IMG/VR virus record: IMGVR_UViG_3300036719_004321
Location: 1-45,068 of that record
Source of the DNA: a virus
DNA: 45,068 nt
Reading direction: 5' to 3' (one strand)
Below are positions 32,932 to 40,485 of the stretch, in pieces; position 1 is the stretch's first letter; each line of letters opens with the position of its first letter. A program made the translations under genes and the position numbers. Below the pieces are notes generated by a model. It was not told the DNA's origin, did not search any database, and saw only the letters and a list, made by a program, of their open reading frames with translations.

Positions 32932-34214
32932 CGAAGGTTTATGCCTACAAATGGAAGGTTGGAGGCTTTGATGTTGAAAGCCCTGAACCATCGACCAACC
33001 CCCAAAAGCAGTTTCTTGATATGCCGCGAGGGGCCGTCTCTGGATTTGCTCAGTTCTACCTACGAACGGATGACGCAAAAAAGGTATCGCAGCAGTCTTC
33101 GGTTGACATCGTTGCCAACATCTTTACCCGCGAAAATGACGGTTCAACGGTATGGCAACAAACCGATTCGATGACCTGGAAAAAGTACATCCCCGTCGAA
33201 ATCGCGGAAGAGAATCAACGAGGCTATTCGCTCGTCATTCTTCGGGACGTGCGTCACAAACTCGACAGAGCGGAAACGGCGAAGATCTGGAACGAAGTAC
33301 GATACGTGACATTTACGGCATCCCTTGCCGAAACAATCACCTACGAGCCCCTGCATTTGAATAGCGGCGTTCCGTACACGTATCAGAACATCGTGACGGA
33401 GCTGCTCGGACCAATTACAGCGCCATCACTTCCAGCGGGTGGATCCGGCATTCCAAGAAACCTGAAAAGCACAGGATCGACCGCTGCGGCTCTCGATGGA
33501 ATCCTTGCATCGCTTGGCTACGCCCTGACGATTAGCCGGGACGGTACAGCGAACTATGTAGACGTAGGCAACGTGACGGTCCCACCTAAGATCACAGCGG
33601 CGCGAACTGAAAAGCTTATCGGGACGATAGAAGGAAACCCAGTGCTTCACGGCAAGGTTACGGTATGGCCAACGAAGTATTATCCCTATCACCCAAAATC
33701 CAGTTCGACCGCGATCGGAGGTGGAGGCGACGCAAAAGAAATCATCCTTCTCGATCACGAACTATCTGACAAAAACGCGGGTGTTCTCTCTGCCCGACTG
33801 ACCGCCATTCAGACCGTTGTGAATGCATGGCACCAGGCCGAACGGAACGATTACGACGACACCTTCTACGGTCTTTTGGACGTAGTGCCAGGTCCAGGGA
33901 TAACACGAGTCACTTGGTACGTTGGCGACAACGCACAAGGGCATTGCACGCGGGTAAAGCAGTATTCGCCGCCTATGCCTTGGCCAGACCGCACCGAACC
34001 GCCAGCTCCAACGCCATTGTGGGGCAAGACATTCAACACTATCGCGGCGGATTCCACCGGCGAAGTATTTGTTGACGATCCGGTATCGGGCGGTATGTGG
34101 ACGACATCGAGCAAGGTGCAGTTTGTCTACAACCGTGGGCCTGCGATCGCAACGAACAAGCGGGTGATACTATTTCCCATGGATGACCGTTGGTGCGTTG
34201 TGGAGGTGTGCTAG
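32928..34214 (+). CDS. Tail hub/baseplate candidate
   Basis: 428 residues from ATG 32928 (overlaps the MuF stop). Beta-rich throughout: VYAYKWKVGGFDVESPEPS, then repeated strand pairs, and a helical insert (GSTAAALDGILASLGYALTI) followed by PHPKSS/GGGGDAKEI. The middle resembles phage hub proteins with a late Pro-rich linker (PMPWPDRTEPPAPTPLWG). It ends 1 nt into the next GTG. No enzymatic motif seen; assigned from position between MuF and a cysteine-rich protein. Confidence 0.5.
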   Translation: MTKVYAYKWKVGGFDVESPEPSTNPQKQFLDMPRGAVSGFAQFYLRTDDAKKVSQQSSVDIVANIFTRENDGSTVWQQTDSMTWKKYIPVEIAEENQRGYSLVILRDVRHKLDRAETAKIWNEVRYVTFTASLAETITYEPLHLNSGVPYTYQNIVTELLGPITAPSLPAGGSGIPRNLKSTGSTAAALDGILASLGYALTISRDGTANYVDVGNVTVPPKITAARTEKLIGTIEGNPVLHGKVTVWPTKYYPYHPKSSSTAIGGGGDAKEIILLDHELSDKNAGVLSARLTAIQTVVNAWHQAERNDYDDTFYGLLDVVPGPGITRVTWYVGDNAQGHCTRVKQYSPPMPWPDRTEPPAPTPLWGKTFNTIAADSTGEVFVDDPVSGGMWTTSSKVQFVYNRGPAIATNKRVILFPMDDRWCVVEVC

Positions 34215-35443
34215 TGGCCAGGATCGGTACTTGTTGCTGCATCGAATGCCTTATTTTTTCCGACGACTTCACGAGAGGAGAGACCGGAACTCCGTTGGGT
34301 AATAGAGTCTCAGCACCGTTCTCGGGCCAGGGATGGTGCGATACCCCTGGGGACTACTACATCGTGGATACCCCAACGTGGAGAGCCAGGTGCGAAGTCC
34401 CAGACGCGAAAGCGATCTGCAACGTGAAGCACCCTAACGAAGTTGGCTCCATGTACGTCTCTCTGATCACGCAAGAGGAAGAGAACCGAGCTGGTTCGGA
34501 GTACTCTGATGGACAGAAGTGGCGACTCTATTTGAACGTCTCCAGGACGGTCTCGGGCGACCCGGAGGAATGCGAGGCGACATCCTACTACTTCGCCGAG
34601 TACGAGAGGCTTGGTGGAGCTGCTGGAGGGTCTTCGGATCCCGCCGATCGGAGCTGGATTCGGCTTGGGGTTGGCAGCGGGGGCAGCGAATCGATTTTGA
34701 AGCAGCTCCAAGTGTTTTCCGAAACGGGTGACTCAAGGCGTTTCTGGGCGACTATCGACGAGGACAGCTTTTGCGCCGGGGTCGACAATTCCATACTTGG
34801 TTCCGTGTCGATGGAATCTCCAGGGCTGTTTGTAAACGGATGGTACAGCGGGTTCGGGATGAGCGAACAAGACATGCTCGCCGACAACTTTGAGTTCTAT
34901 CGGCACTACAACAGCAATCCACCTGAAACCAGGGACCTCAATTGTCCGCGATGCGGATTGTGCCTTTGTGACGACAACACCGCAGAAGGAACCGATAACC
35001 AAATCGAACTGCCCGCAGTGCTGAACGTCTGCATTTGGCCAGACCCAGAGGACTGCGCTCGCCTAATAAACCTTGAGCCTTGTTGCTTCCAGATCGAATA
35101 CGATCGAGTCGACAACGCGTGGAAGCATGATGAGCAGCAGTGCTGCGGTCAGTTTATCGTCGAGTTTGCTTGCGCTGCCGAGCCGGGAATCAACAAGTAT
35201 GTCCTGGCAAACATGGGCGGTTGCACTCAGACAGGTGAAGGCACCAGCACTCGCAACCCGATCGACTACAGATGCGCAAGCGAGACGGGGGAGTCGTGCT
35301 TCCTTTTCGGCCCATACGTCATAACCGAACTAGATTTTGCTTGCCTTTGTCGCGACACTATTTTCGGGACTGGTGCGTGTGGTTACTACGTTACGGTAAG
35401 TTCCGATGACTGTTGCTCACGAAGGGATTGCAGTGGTGTGTAG
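34214..35443 (+). CDS. Cysteine-rich phage protein with beta-jelly-roll-like N-terminus
   Basis: 409 residues from GTG 34214 with GGAGGTG 5 nt upstream; an in-frame GTG at 34190 lies inside the preceding gene. It contains about 29 Cys. The first ~220 residues (LIFSDDFTRGETGTPLGNRV, GWCDTPGDYYIVDTP) look like a LamG/concanavalin-type jelly roll. The C-terminal half has many Cys pairs (CPRCGLCLC, EPCCFQIEY, QQCCGQFIV, DDCCSRRDC), suggesting disulfide cross-links or metal sites, consistent with an extracellular virion component. Overlaps the glycosyltransferase gene by 38 nt. Confidence 0.6.
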   Translation: MARIGTCCCIECLIFSDDFTRGETGTPLGNRVSAPFSGQGWCDTPGDYYIVDTPTWRARCEVPDAKAICNVKHPNEVGSMYVSLITQEEENRAGSEYSDGQKWRLYLNVSRTVSGDPEECEATSYYFAEYERLGGAAGGSSDPADRSWIRLGVGSGGSESILKQLQVFSETGDSRRFWATIDEDSFCAGVDNSILGSVSMESPGLFVNGWYSGFGMSEQDMLADNFEFYRHYNSNPPETRDLNCPRCGLCLCDDNTAEGTDNQIELPAVLNVCIWPDPEDCARLINLEPCCFQIEYDRVDNAWKHDEQQCCGQFIVEFACAAEPGINKYVLANMGGCTQTGEGTSTRNPIDYRCASETGESCFLFGPYVITELDFACLCRDTIFGTGACGYYVTVSSDDCCSRRDCSGV

Positions 35444-36554
35444 CTGTCCGCATTGCGATAAGGCTTGCTCGAATGATATTCGCCCATACGTGTGTACGTG
35501 CGGTGCGGTGCTTGGCAAGCGTGGCTGGCTGACGACCGTGACGGTCAAACCGACCAGTGGAAACTCGATCGTCGATCGCGAGGCGAGAAAAGCCATCGAA
35601 GGGCGGAGAGCGTGGTCGAAGCTGCACCGCATTGAGCTTGGGACTCCCGAAGCTTTTGAGAAGTGGAAGAAGTACATGCCAGCCGGCTGCGAGTGCCGCA
35701 AGAAGGTTGGTGCGATTTTGAGCCGACTACCGCCGAGGTACGGATCGCCCGAAGAATGGTTCGAGTGGACCGTGGAGTTCCACAACGCAGTGAATGCAGG
35801 CTTGAGCACCCCAAAGCCTGCCGTTCCAATGGAGCGAGCCTACGTGCTTTGGCGCAACCGCAGGCCATGCACAAGCAAGACTCGTTGCATTGTTTCTGTA
35901 GCCGTGGGTCTCGAGATGATAGAGATAGCCAAGGAGACGTGGCCGCTCATGCAGGCTTACGCCGATCGGTGCGGAGCCGACTTTATCGGTCTCGACAACG
36001 ACACCGAAGATTGGTGGGGGCTCGAAAAGTTTCGGACGGGACATTTTGCAAGCCAGTATGACGAAACGCTATTCCTGGATGCAGATTGCGTGGTGCGAGA
36101 GCAATCGCCGTCGATTTTCGACGAGCACCTCGAATCGATCGGCATTTGCGACGAATCCAGCAAGTTTAATCGCCGACACCGAGAATGGATGATCAAAGAG
36201 CGAAAGTCGGTCGAGTCGCGTTCAAAAGTCAAGATTGAGCACACGGAGCATTCGGTCAACTCGGGCGTGGTCTTGTGTCGTCGGTCGGCCAGTGACATTT
36301 GGAAGCGACCGGAAGTTGACATCGGCACGATGCACTGCGCGGAGCAAGTGTGGGTCGGAAAGCAGATTGACGATTTGGTAGCGAACGGGGCCTCGCTCGG
36401 AAATCTTAGCTTTCGATGGAACTGGCAATACTGGTACTCAGACTTTGTCGAGGGGCTGCAAGACGCCTATATTGTTCACTTTTCTAGCGCGTCCAATCGG
36501 TTGGCGTTGATCAAGGACTACATTCGGACCCAGCGTACTATGGTGGCTAGCTGA
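35406..36554 (+). CDS. GT-A-fold glycosyltransferase (GT8-like) with N-terminal Cys motifs
   Basis: 382 residues. The N-terminal ~35 residues hold CSCPHC and CTCG (possible zinc ribbon). From ~160 the protein is a nucleotide-diphospho-sugar transferase: IVSVAVGLEMIEIAKETWPLM, the DxD motif FLDADCVV (Asp225-Ala-Asp227) that binds metal/UDP-sugar, SVNSGVVLCRRS (acceptor-side 'NsGv' of GT8-like enzymes), and an aromatic C-terminus (RWNWQYWYSDFVEG). It lies at the end of the late operon, only 3 nt from the convergent minus-strand gene, and could glycosylate virion proteins or host envelope; substrate unknown. Confidence 0.75.
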   Translation: MTVAHEGIAVVCSCPHCDKACSNDIRPYVCTCGAVLGKRGWLTTVTVKPTSGNSIVDREARKAIEGRRAWSKLHRIELGTPEAFEKWKKYMPAGCECRKKVGAILSRLPPRYGSPEEWFEWTVEFHNAVNAGLSTPKPAVPMERAYVLWRNRRPCTSKTRCIVSVAVGLEMIEIAKETWPLMQAYADRCGADFIGLDNDTEDWWGLEKFRTGHFASQYDETLFLDADCVVREQSPSIFDEHLESIGICDESSKFNRRHREWMIKERKSVESRSKVKIEHTEHSVNSGVVLCRRSASDIWKRPEVDIGTMHCAEQVWVGKQIDDLVANGASLGNLSFRWNWQYWYSDFVEGLQDAYIVHFSSASNRLALIKDYIRTQRTMVAS

Positions 36555-36557
36555 CGG

Positions 36558-36992
36558 CTAAAAAGGGATCTCGTCGTCGTCGTCCAGTTCTTTCCGTTCT
36601 TCCTCGCCGCAATCGCAACACTCCGGGCAGCGGTCGCAGCAATCGCGCAGCTTGTGCCATCGCAAGCCCATTGGAGCTAGTCCGCAGGAATCGCACTCGG
36701 ACTCGCCTTCCTCTTTCCACCCCATCAGCCGCAAGACCTCCGGGCTCGAAATACGGTGCGGAAAGCGAGGTTGCCTGTCCTCCGGCCAATTGGCAGTGTG
36801 GATCTCTGTAGCAGCAAAAGCCGTAGTCCAGTTCCATTCGTCGCGGGGTGTGTCACCATCGTAAAACGCCGCCGCCAGAGCCAAAGCCTGATTCTCGTCT
36901 TCTGCTGCGATCGCAATCCATGTCCGATCCTCGGGGTGCTTATACTGTTCGGGATCGTCGTGGATCGACCAGACGCGGATATGTTGTGTCAT
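36558..36992 (-). CDS. Zinc-binding early protein with SSB-like acidic tip
   Basis: 144 residues. N-terminal ~85: an alpha/beta domain resembling small phage proteins (TWIAIAAEDENQALALAAAFYD). Then three Cys-rich motifs (CDSCG, DCCDRC, PECCDCG), likely one or two zinc sites. The last residues are ELDDDDEIPF, which matches the C-terminal acidic tip of bacterial single-stranded DNA-binding proteins (consensus D-D-D-I/L-P-F). Distal gene of the minus-strand operon, ATGA overlap with the small membrane gene at its 5' end. The tip could recruit SSB partners; not proven. Confidence 0.7.
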   Translation of the reverse strand: MTQHIRVWSIHDDPEQYKHPEDRTWIAIAAEDENQALALAAAFYDGDTPRDEWNWTTAFAATEIHTANWPEDRQPRFPHRISSPEVLRLMGWKEEGESECDSCGLAPMGLRWHKLRDCCDRCPECCDCGEEERKELDDDDEIPF

Positions 36993-37129
36993 TTTTGCTC
37001 GCTCACTTGCTGATTTTTCATTACATGCTCAGGCATCCTCGATGCCTCAAGCCAAAGCCACCAGAGCAGTGCGAGGTAGCAAATCGCGCACAGATCGAAC
37101 CAATCACGAGACCAATCAAATCGCTTCAT
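36989..37129 (-). CDS. 46-residue membrane protein
   Basis: 46 residues with one strongly hydrophobic helix (LCAICYLALLWWLWL, residues ~13-27) and a charged tail (EHVMKNQQVSEQK). Its ATG lies inside the 3' end of the gene at 37116 (14-nt overlap) and its stop overlaps the next ATG by 4 nt, so a chain of overlaps supports translation despite the small size. Confidence 0.6.
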   Translation of the reverse strand: MKRFDWSRDWFDLCAICYLALLWWLWLEASRMPEHVMKNQQVSEQK

Positions 37130-37394
37130 TGTTTGGCTCCTCCGGTCGCTCGTAGTAGCTTTCTTCATCAATATCGGGCTCCTCCATCCTTGGCTGCTGC
37201 GCTCTGACTTCCATGCTCGCTGCCTGATGCGAGTCCATGCCTTGATAGTAATGATCTTCAACTCGATCGCGATCGATTCGATCCACGTTGCCCCCACTTC
37301 GCCAGACTTCATAGGTTACGTCCCCTTCAAAGTCCCTGCGATCCTCGCGCTCTCGTTCTCGTCGATCTTCGTAGCTTTCACTAAATCTGCTCAT
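37116..37394 (-). CDS. Highly charged small protein
   Basis: 92 residues, Arg/Glu/Asp-rich (EDRREREREDRRDFEGDV), predicted helix then disordered. GAGG lies 6 nt before the ATG, in the 28-nt leader that is duplicated at 37960. Possibly a nucleic-acid mimic or anti-host factor by composition; no family recognised. Confidence 0.65.
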   Translation of the reverse strand: MSRFSESYEDRREREREDRRDFEGDVTYEVWRSGGNVDRIDRDRVEDHYYQGMDSHQAASMEVRAQQPRMEEPDIDEESYYERPEEPNNEAI

Positions 37395-37395
37395 G

Positions 37396-37423
37396 ATTAA
37401 CCTCGTTTTGATTTAGGCCTAGT
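37396..37423 (-). repeat. 28-nt duplicated leader, copy 1
   Basis: 26 of 28 positions match 37960-37987. This copy lies directly upstream of the 37394 start codon, supplying its GAGG Shine-Dalgarno. Read on the minus strand it would encode TRPKSKRG then TAA, the same ending as the protein at 37961 (TRPKAKRG), so it looks like the preserved end of a duplicated gene whose body is lost. The rest of 37395-37480 holds only a small ACTGAC/GTCAGT hairpin. Confidence 0.75.
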
Positions 37424-37480
37424 TTCCTGCGATGATTACGGCGATTTCGCACGTACTTTCCACTGACACCGCGTCAGTAG

Positions 37481-37696
37481 CTATTCGTCATTTTCTCTAT
37501 TTTCTCTTGTGGTAGGCTCGAATTGAACCGACTGCAATTGTTTCATCAAATCCGTCGAGTCTGCTGATACGGGCTGTTCGTCTTGCTCCCCGTATCGGGG
37601 ACTCAAGATTTCTTGCGTTATGGCCGCCAGCAGGACGACAATGAACGCAATCAACACCCCAGCCATAGCGAATTCCACTGCTTGTTGCCTACTCAC
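37481..37696 (-). CDS. Small single-span membrane protein
   Basis: 71 residues from GTG 37696, overlapping the upstream stop (GTGA). One hydrophobic helix (FAMAGVLIAFIVVLLAAIT, residues ~9-27), then an acidic, disordered tail. Likely an inner-membrane early protein; function unknown, possibly superinfection-related by analogy only. Confidence 0.6.
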   Translation of the reverse strand: MSRQQAVEFAMAGVLIAFIVVLLAAITQEILSPRYGEQDEQPVSADSTDLMKQLQSVQFEPTTRENRENDE

Positions 37697-37956
37697 GATT
37701 GCCCCCCTTTGCCACTGGAGTCCAGTTGCTCGATGATTGCATCGGCGTGCTGAACCGCCCAGCCAGCAATCAGGACCACGTTAGCAACTCCCAGCTCGGA
37801 GTTCGCCAACATCCCCTGCATCGCCCTCGCCGCTATCCGCTCGCGTCTTCCGTTCTGCCAGTCCATTATGCCCCACATTGCCGCCCCAACACCAAATGGG
37901 CAGCCAATTGCGAAGCCAATTGCAACGCAACCCACCGCAATCAAATAAACATCCAT
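37693..37956 (-). CDS. Small membrane protein with two hydrophobic segments
   Basis: 87 residues. N-terminal hydrophobic stretch (YLIAVGCVAIGFAIGCPFGVGAA, residues ~4-26) and a second at ~58-70 (VANVVLIAGWAV). Its GAGG is provided by the leader copy at 37960, itself the end of the upstream gene. Overlaps the next gene by 4 nt. Confidence 0.6.
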   Translation of the reverse strand: MDVYLIAVGCVAIGFAIGCPFGVGAAMWGIMDWQNGRRERIAARAMQGMLANSELGVANVVLIAGWAVQHADAIIEQLDSSGKGGQS

Positions 37957-37959
37957 CGA

Positions 37960-37987
37960 ATTAACCTCGTTTTGCTTTCGGCCTAGT
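37960..37987 (-). repeat. 28-nt duplicated leader, copy 2 (3' end of the 37961 gene)
   Basis: Here the repeat is the last codons and stop of the zinc-binding gene, and also carries the GAGG used by the next start (37956). Two mismatches to 37396-37423. Confidence 0.75.
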
Positions 37988-38203
37988 AAATTGTGAATCT
38001 TCGTGATCTTCCCAGTCTTCTATTTCCCAATGGAGCGTTTGCAATTCGCACTCGTTGTGCATCCGGAACCAAACGAACTCATCCTCGTAGTGTCCGACTC
38101 GACAGAGATAGACTTCGCCAATCTCGATGGATTGGCCGCACAGATAGCACTTGTGGGCCTTTCTGGCCCTGGGATGCCGGTCGAACATTCGGTGCCAGCT
38201 CAT
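37961..38203 (-). CDS. Small zinc-binding protein
   Basis: 80 residues from ATG 38203, which overlaps the upstream stop (ATGA); a longer form to 38263 would intrude on that gene and is rejected. HKCYLCGQSIEIGEVYLCRVGHYEDEFVWFRMHNECE is a treble-clef-like zinc motif (two Cys at the knuckle, then His/Cys downstream). Such short domains occur in phage early proteins. Ends with the duplicated 28-nt element. Confidence 0.7.
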   Translation of the reverse strand: MSWHRMFDRHPRARKAHKCYLCGQSIEIGEVYLCRVGHYEDEFVWFRMHNECELQTLHWEIEDWEDHEDSQFTRPKAKRG

Positions 38204-38610
38204 GATTTTTTTGACCTTCTTTGCAACACAGAAACCCGCTCCCTTTCGCGACACTCTTTCCATTCCGCAAAGTCCCGAGCCTGTTCTTTTGCCATTTCCT
38301 TGGCTCTCGCATTGATTGTTTCGAAGTCGATGTAAACGGGACGCATCGTTGCCCAGTCGTCAAATCGCATGATGATCGCTTCGTCGGCTAACTCCCTCGC
38401 GCGATCATAATTGCGCATCGCGTAAAACTCACTCAATCTGCACCCAATCCGCTGACACCTGCATTCCGCGAGAAAGGACTCAGTAAATTCCGTTTCGTTT
38501 TCAATACATTCGGCTCGGTATTTTGCGTCTGTGTCACAAAGCCGAACCAAGACTTTTGGCGATGGTAAGGATCGTTCATTAAACTTGAGATCGAGCTGGA
38601 CAGCGTTCAT
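38200..38610 (-). CDS. Hypothetical early protein
   Basis: 136 residues from ATG 38610, chosen because it overlaps the upstream stop (ATGA) and AGGTGG lies upstream; an in-frame ATG at 38634 sits inside the previous gene. N-terminal strand region, then three Cys (ECRCQRIGC), then long charged helices (AKEMAKEQARDFAEWKECRERE). Not recognised. Confidence 0.65.
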   Translation of the reverse strand: MNAVQLDLKFNERSLPSPKVLVRLCDTDAKYRAECIENETEFTESFLAECRCQRIGCRLSEFYAMRNYDRARELADEAIIMRFDDWATMRPVYIDFETINARAKEMAKEQARDFAEWKECRERERVSVLQRRSKKS

Positions 38611-38903
38611 TGCCCACCTGCCTTTTCTGCGCATGGCTCACACATTGGCATTCCGTCTGGAATGCAGACGACTAGAGCCCCGCAATCCATGCAAGGACAA
38701 ATGTCGAAGCCGCTTCGCTCGATGGCCGCGACAAGACAAAGGGCAACCTCCAGGGCTCCAACAGTCCGGTCTCCCACTTTCTTTCGAACTTTATTCAGTT
38801 CGTCTCGACGTGGGACGGCCTGCTTCCATCCACCGTTGCCGACCGGAAGATCATCCGGAAGCACTACCCCGTAGATCGGCCCTTTGTTTTGGTCACCGCT
38901 CAT
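38607..38903 (-). CDS. Zinc-ribbon early protein
   Basis: 98 residues. C-terminal zinc ribbon: CPCMDCG ... CEPCAE (residues ~69-93). N-terminal half is basic and helical. Coupled to both neighbours by ATGA overlaps. Confidence 0.7.
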   Translation of the reverse strand: MSGDQNKGPIYGVVLPDDLPVGNGGWKQAVPRRDELNKVRKKVGDRTVGALEVALCLVAAIERSGFDICPCMDCGALVVCIPDGMPMCEPCAEKAGGQ

Positions 38904-39226
38904 GATTCACTCCCTGCTGATTGTTCGTTTTTGATTTTTTGATCTTTCTGTCTGTAGTGCTCACGGAATTTGGATGTTGATTGCCGAAGAACCGAGAACA
39001 ATTCCGAAAGCGTGAAAGTCTTGGTAGGCTCCCACCATTTCCCGTTGACTCGGATGCGGTAGACATCGGCATGTATCGTTTGCTGATAGCCAAGCTTCAC
39101 CTTTGCTTTCGGAGTCATAGGCCAGAGCCTCGCCGGGAAAAGCTCTACGCGAATCATCTTCTTCTTCCCCCTGATGCCATAAAACCAGGCATCAAAAACT
39201 AGCTCAGGCTTGCGTTTTTCGCTCAT
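38900..39226 (-). CDS. Hypothetical early protein
   Basis: 108 residues. The N-terminal ~85 residues are beta-rich (ELVFDAWFYGIRGKKKMIRVELF, YQQTIHADVYRIRVNGKWWEP); the C-terminus is a charged helix (FREHYRQKDQKIKNEQ). AAGGAAA lies ~9 nt before the ATG. The 95 nt between this gene and the next (39227-39321) contains nothing recognised. Confidence 0.6.
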   Translation of the reverse strand: MSEKRKPELVFDAWFYGIRGKKKMIRVELFPARLWPMTPKAKVKLGYQQTIHADVYRIRVNGKWWEPTKTFTLSELFSVLRQSTSKFREHYRQKDQKIKNEQSAGSES

Positions 39227-39321
39227 TTACGAATGTTTTCCTTGTCGTTGCGGTAAACCTTGGATCCGGAATTCCTGGCAGCCGGTAAATCAGTCGATCG
39301 ACCCGCTCCTGACTTGACTTC

Positions 39322-39534
39322 CTAAACCGCTTGAACGAAACCCTTAAACGCCAGATCCCTAAGCGGATCGTACCGCGATGCCGAGACCCGAAACGCGCCT
39401 CGGATCCCGATCAAACGCAACGCACGCTTGCCAAGATCGATGGCTTGCGATTCGCTGTCCGCACGAACGTAGCTTGAACCGAGCAAGACGTTGCGATGCT
39501 TTCCGGTGTACGCTGTGACCTTCCATTGATTCAT
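39322..39534 (-). CDS. Small alpha/beta early protein
   Basis: 70 residues. VTAYTGKHRNVLLGSSYVRADSESQAIDLGKRALRLIG is a strand-strand-helix pattern common in small phage proteins acting on intracellular signalling or as antitoxins, but no family can be named. AAGGAAA precedes the ATG and overlaps the end of the upstream gene. Confidence 0.6.
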   Translation of the reverse strand: MNQWKVTAYTGKHRNVLLGSSYVRADSESQAIDLGKRALRLIGIRGAFRVSASRYDPLRDLAFKGFVQAV

Positions 39535-39543
39535 AGTTTTCCT

Positions 39544-39732
39544 TCACTCCCATTTCATGACTTCTGCAAACTCTACGCCCTTTGGCAGCTTGCCCTTAAG
39601 GCCGCGAAGGAGCTTTTTGGCCTCTCCTTCCGTCTCGCAGTATTTCTGAACGTCGTAAACCCCAGGCTGTGCATCTTTCCACTTGAAAACGACCGCAAAA
39701 GGCTTGGTCTTTATGGGAGTATGCTTGCTCAT
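39544..39732 (-). CDS. Small early protein
   Basis: 62 residues, beta-hairpin then helix (FAVVFKWKDAQPGVYDVQKY, EGEAKKLLRGLKGKLP). It starts within the upstream gene's stop (ATGA) and is followed after 9 nt by the next ATG. Not recognised. Confidence 0.6.
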   Translation of the reverse strand: MSKHTPIKTKPFAVVFKWKDAQPGVYDVQKYCETEGEAKKLLRGLKGKLPKGVEFAEVMKWE

Positions 39733-39923
39733 CGTTCAGCCCTTTTCCGTTTTGGAGTCTTACGTTCCCAGTGGCCTAGCATCTCGGCGACGTGTCTTCT
39801 GGCTACGACCATTTCGCTCCCCCAGTCTTCATCGCCAGGGTCGACACCGCACCACATGCAATAGCATGCGGCTAGCTCTGTTCTTTGCTCGCTGGTTAAT
39901 CGTGGTGTTTTAGGTTTGCTCAT
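39729..39923 (-). CDS. Small early protein with Cys pair
   Basis: 64 residues. ACYCMWCGVDPGDEDWGSEMV holds three Cys within four to five residues of each other; the C-terminus is very basic (HWERKTPKRKRAER). Starts 14 nt inside the upstream gene. Possibly metal- or nucleic-acid-binding. Confidence 0.6.
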   Translation of the reverse strand: MSKPKTPRLTSEQRTELAACYCMWCGVDPGDEDWGSEMVVARRHVAEMLGHWERKTPKRKRAER

Positions 39924-40188
39924 CGAGGCTGCCCTTCTCGCCCACCAGTGTGAGATTCAAGTGACTCAGGAATTGGACTTCGGCTTCGGAGATAGCTGGA
40001 ACGCTTCGACCGAACCAGACGCGTTCCTCGCCACTTGTTACACGAGCAACTACACGATAGGGCCCTATGTCGACAAGCACTTTTGCGTTGTCCGAGTCAA
40101 TCTGAACAAAACGAATCTCATACCGAGGACCAAGGATCTCCAAAATCTTGTTGATCAAAGTCGCTGTTCGCCCGCGCAATGCACTCAT
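39910..40188 (-). CDS. Hypothetical early protein
   Basis: 92 residues from ATG 40188 (overlaps the upstream stop; GGAGG upstream). An N-terminal helix (LRGRTATLINKILEILGP), then strands (IRFVQIDSDNAKVLVDIGPYRVVARV) and a short helix near the C-terminus. No family recognised. Confidence 0.6.
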   Translation of the reverse strand: MSALRGRTATLINKILEILGPRYEIRFVQIDSDNAKVLVDIGPYRVVARVTSGEERVWFGRSVPAISEAEVQFLSHLNLTLVGEKGSLDEQT

Positions 40189-40472
40189 GCTTCCTCCATT
40201 TCCAGATACACCAAAGCAAGGCATTCTTGGAGGAGCATGGGATTTTTGCATACTTCGAGATGCAGTATGGGCACGTTGCACACTTCAAAGCTGTTGGTCG
40301 ACAACAGCAAGCCGTCGTCGTTGTACCAGAAGGCTTGAGTCGGAGTGCCGTTATTGATGAATGCGTCGGAAATGAAAAGATGGCGTGTACCGAGCTTGTT
40401 CCGGACGGTCCGGACAAACTCGACCGGATGCCCTCCGACCGTGCGTGTGATGTGCCGAACATCATTGTTCAT
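40185..40472 (-). CDS. Hypothetical early protein
   Basis: 95 residues from ATG 40472, with AAAGGAA upstream; a longer reading to 40610 would overlap the neighbouring gene heavily. Beta-rich, with the order HPVEFVRTVRNKLGTRHLFISD, then NDDGLLLSTNSFEVC. Coupled to the next gene. Not recognised. Confidence 0.6.
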   Translation of the reverse strand: MNNDVRHITRTVGGHPVEFVRTVRNKLGTRHLFISDAFINNGTPTQAFWYNDDGLLLSTNSFEVCNVPILHLEVCKNPMLLQECLALVYLEMEEA

Positions 40473-40485
40473 TTTGGTTGTTCCT

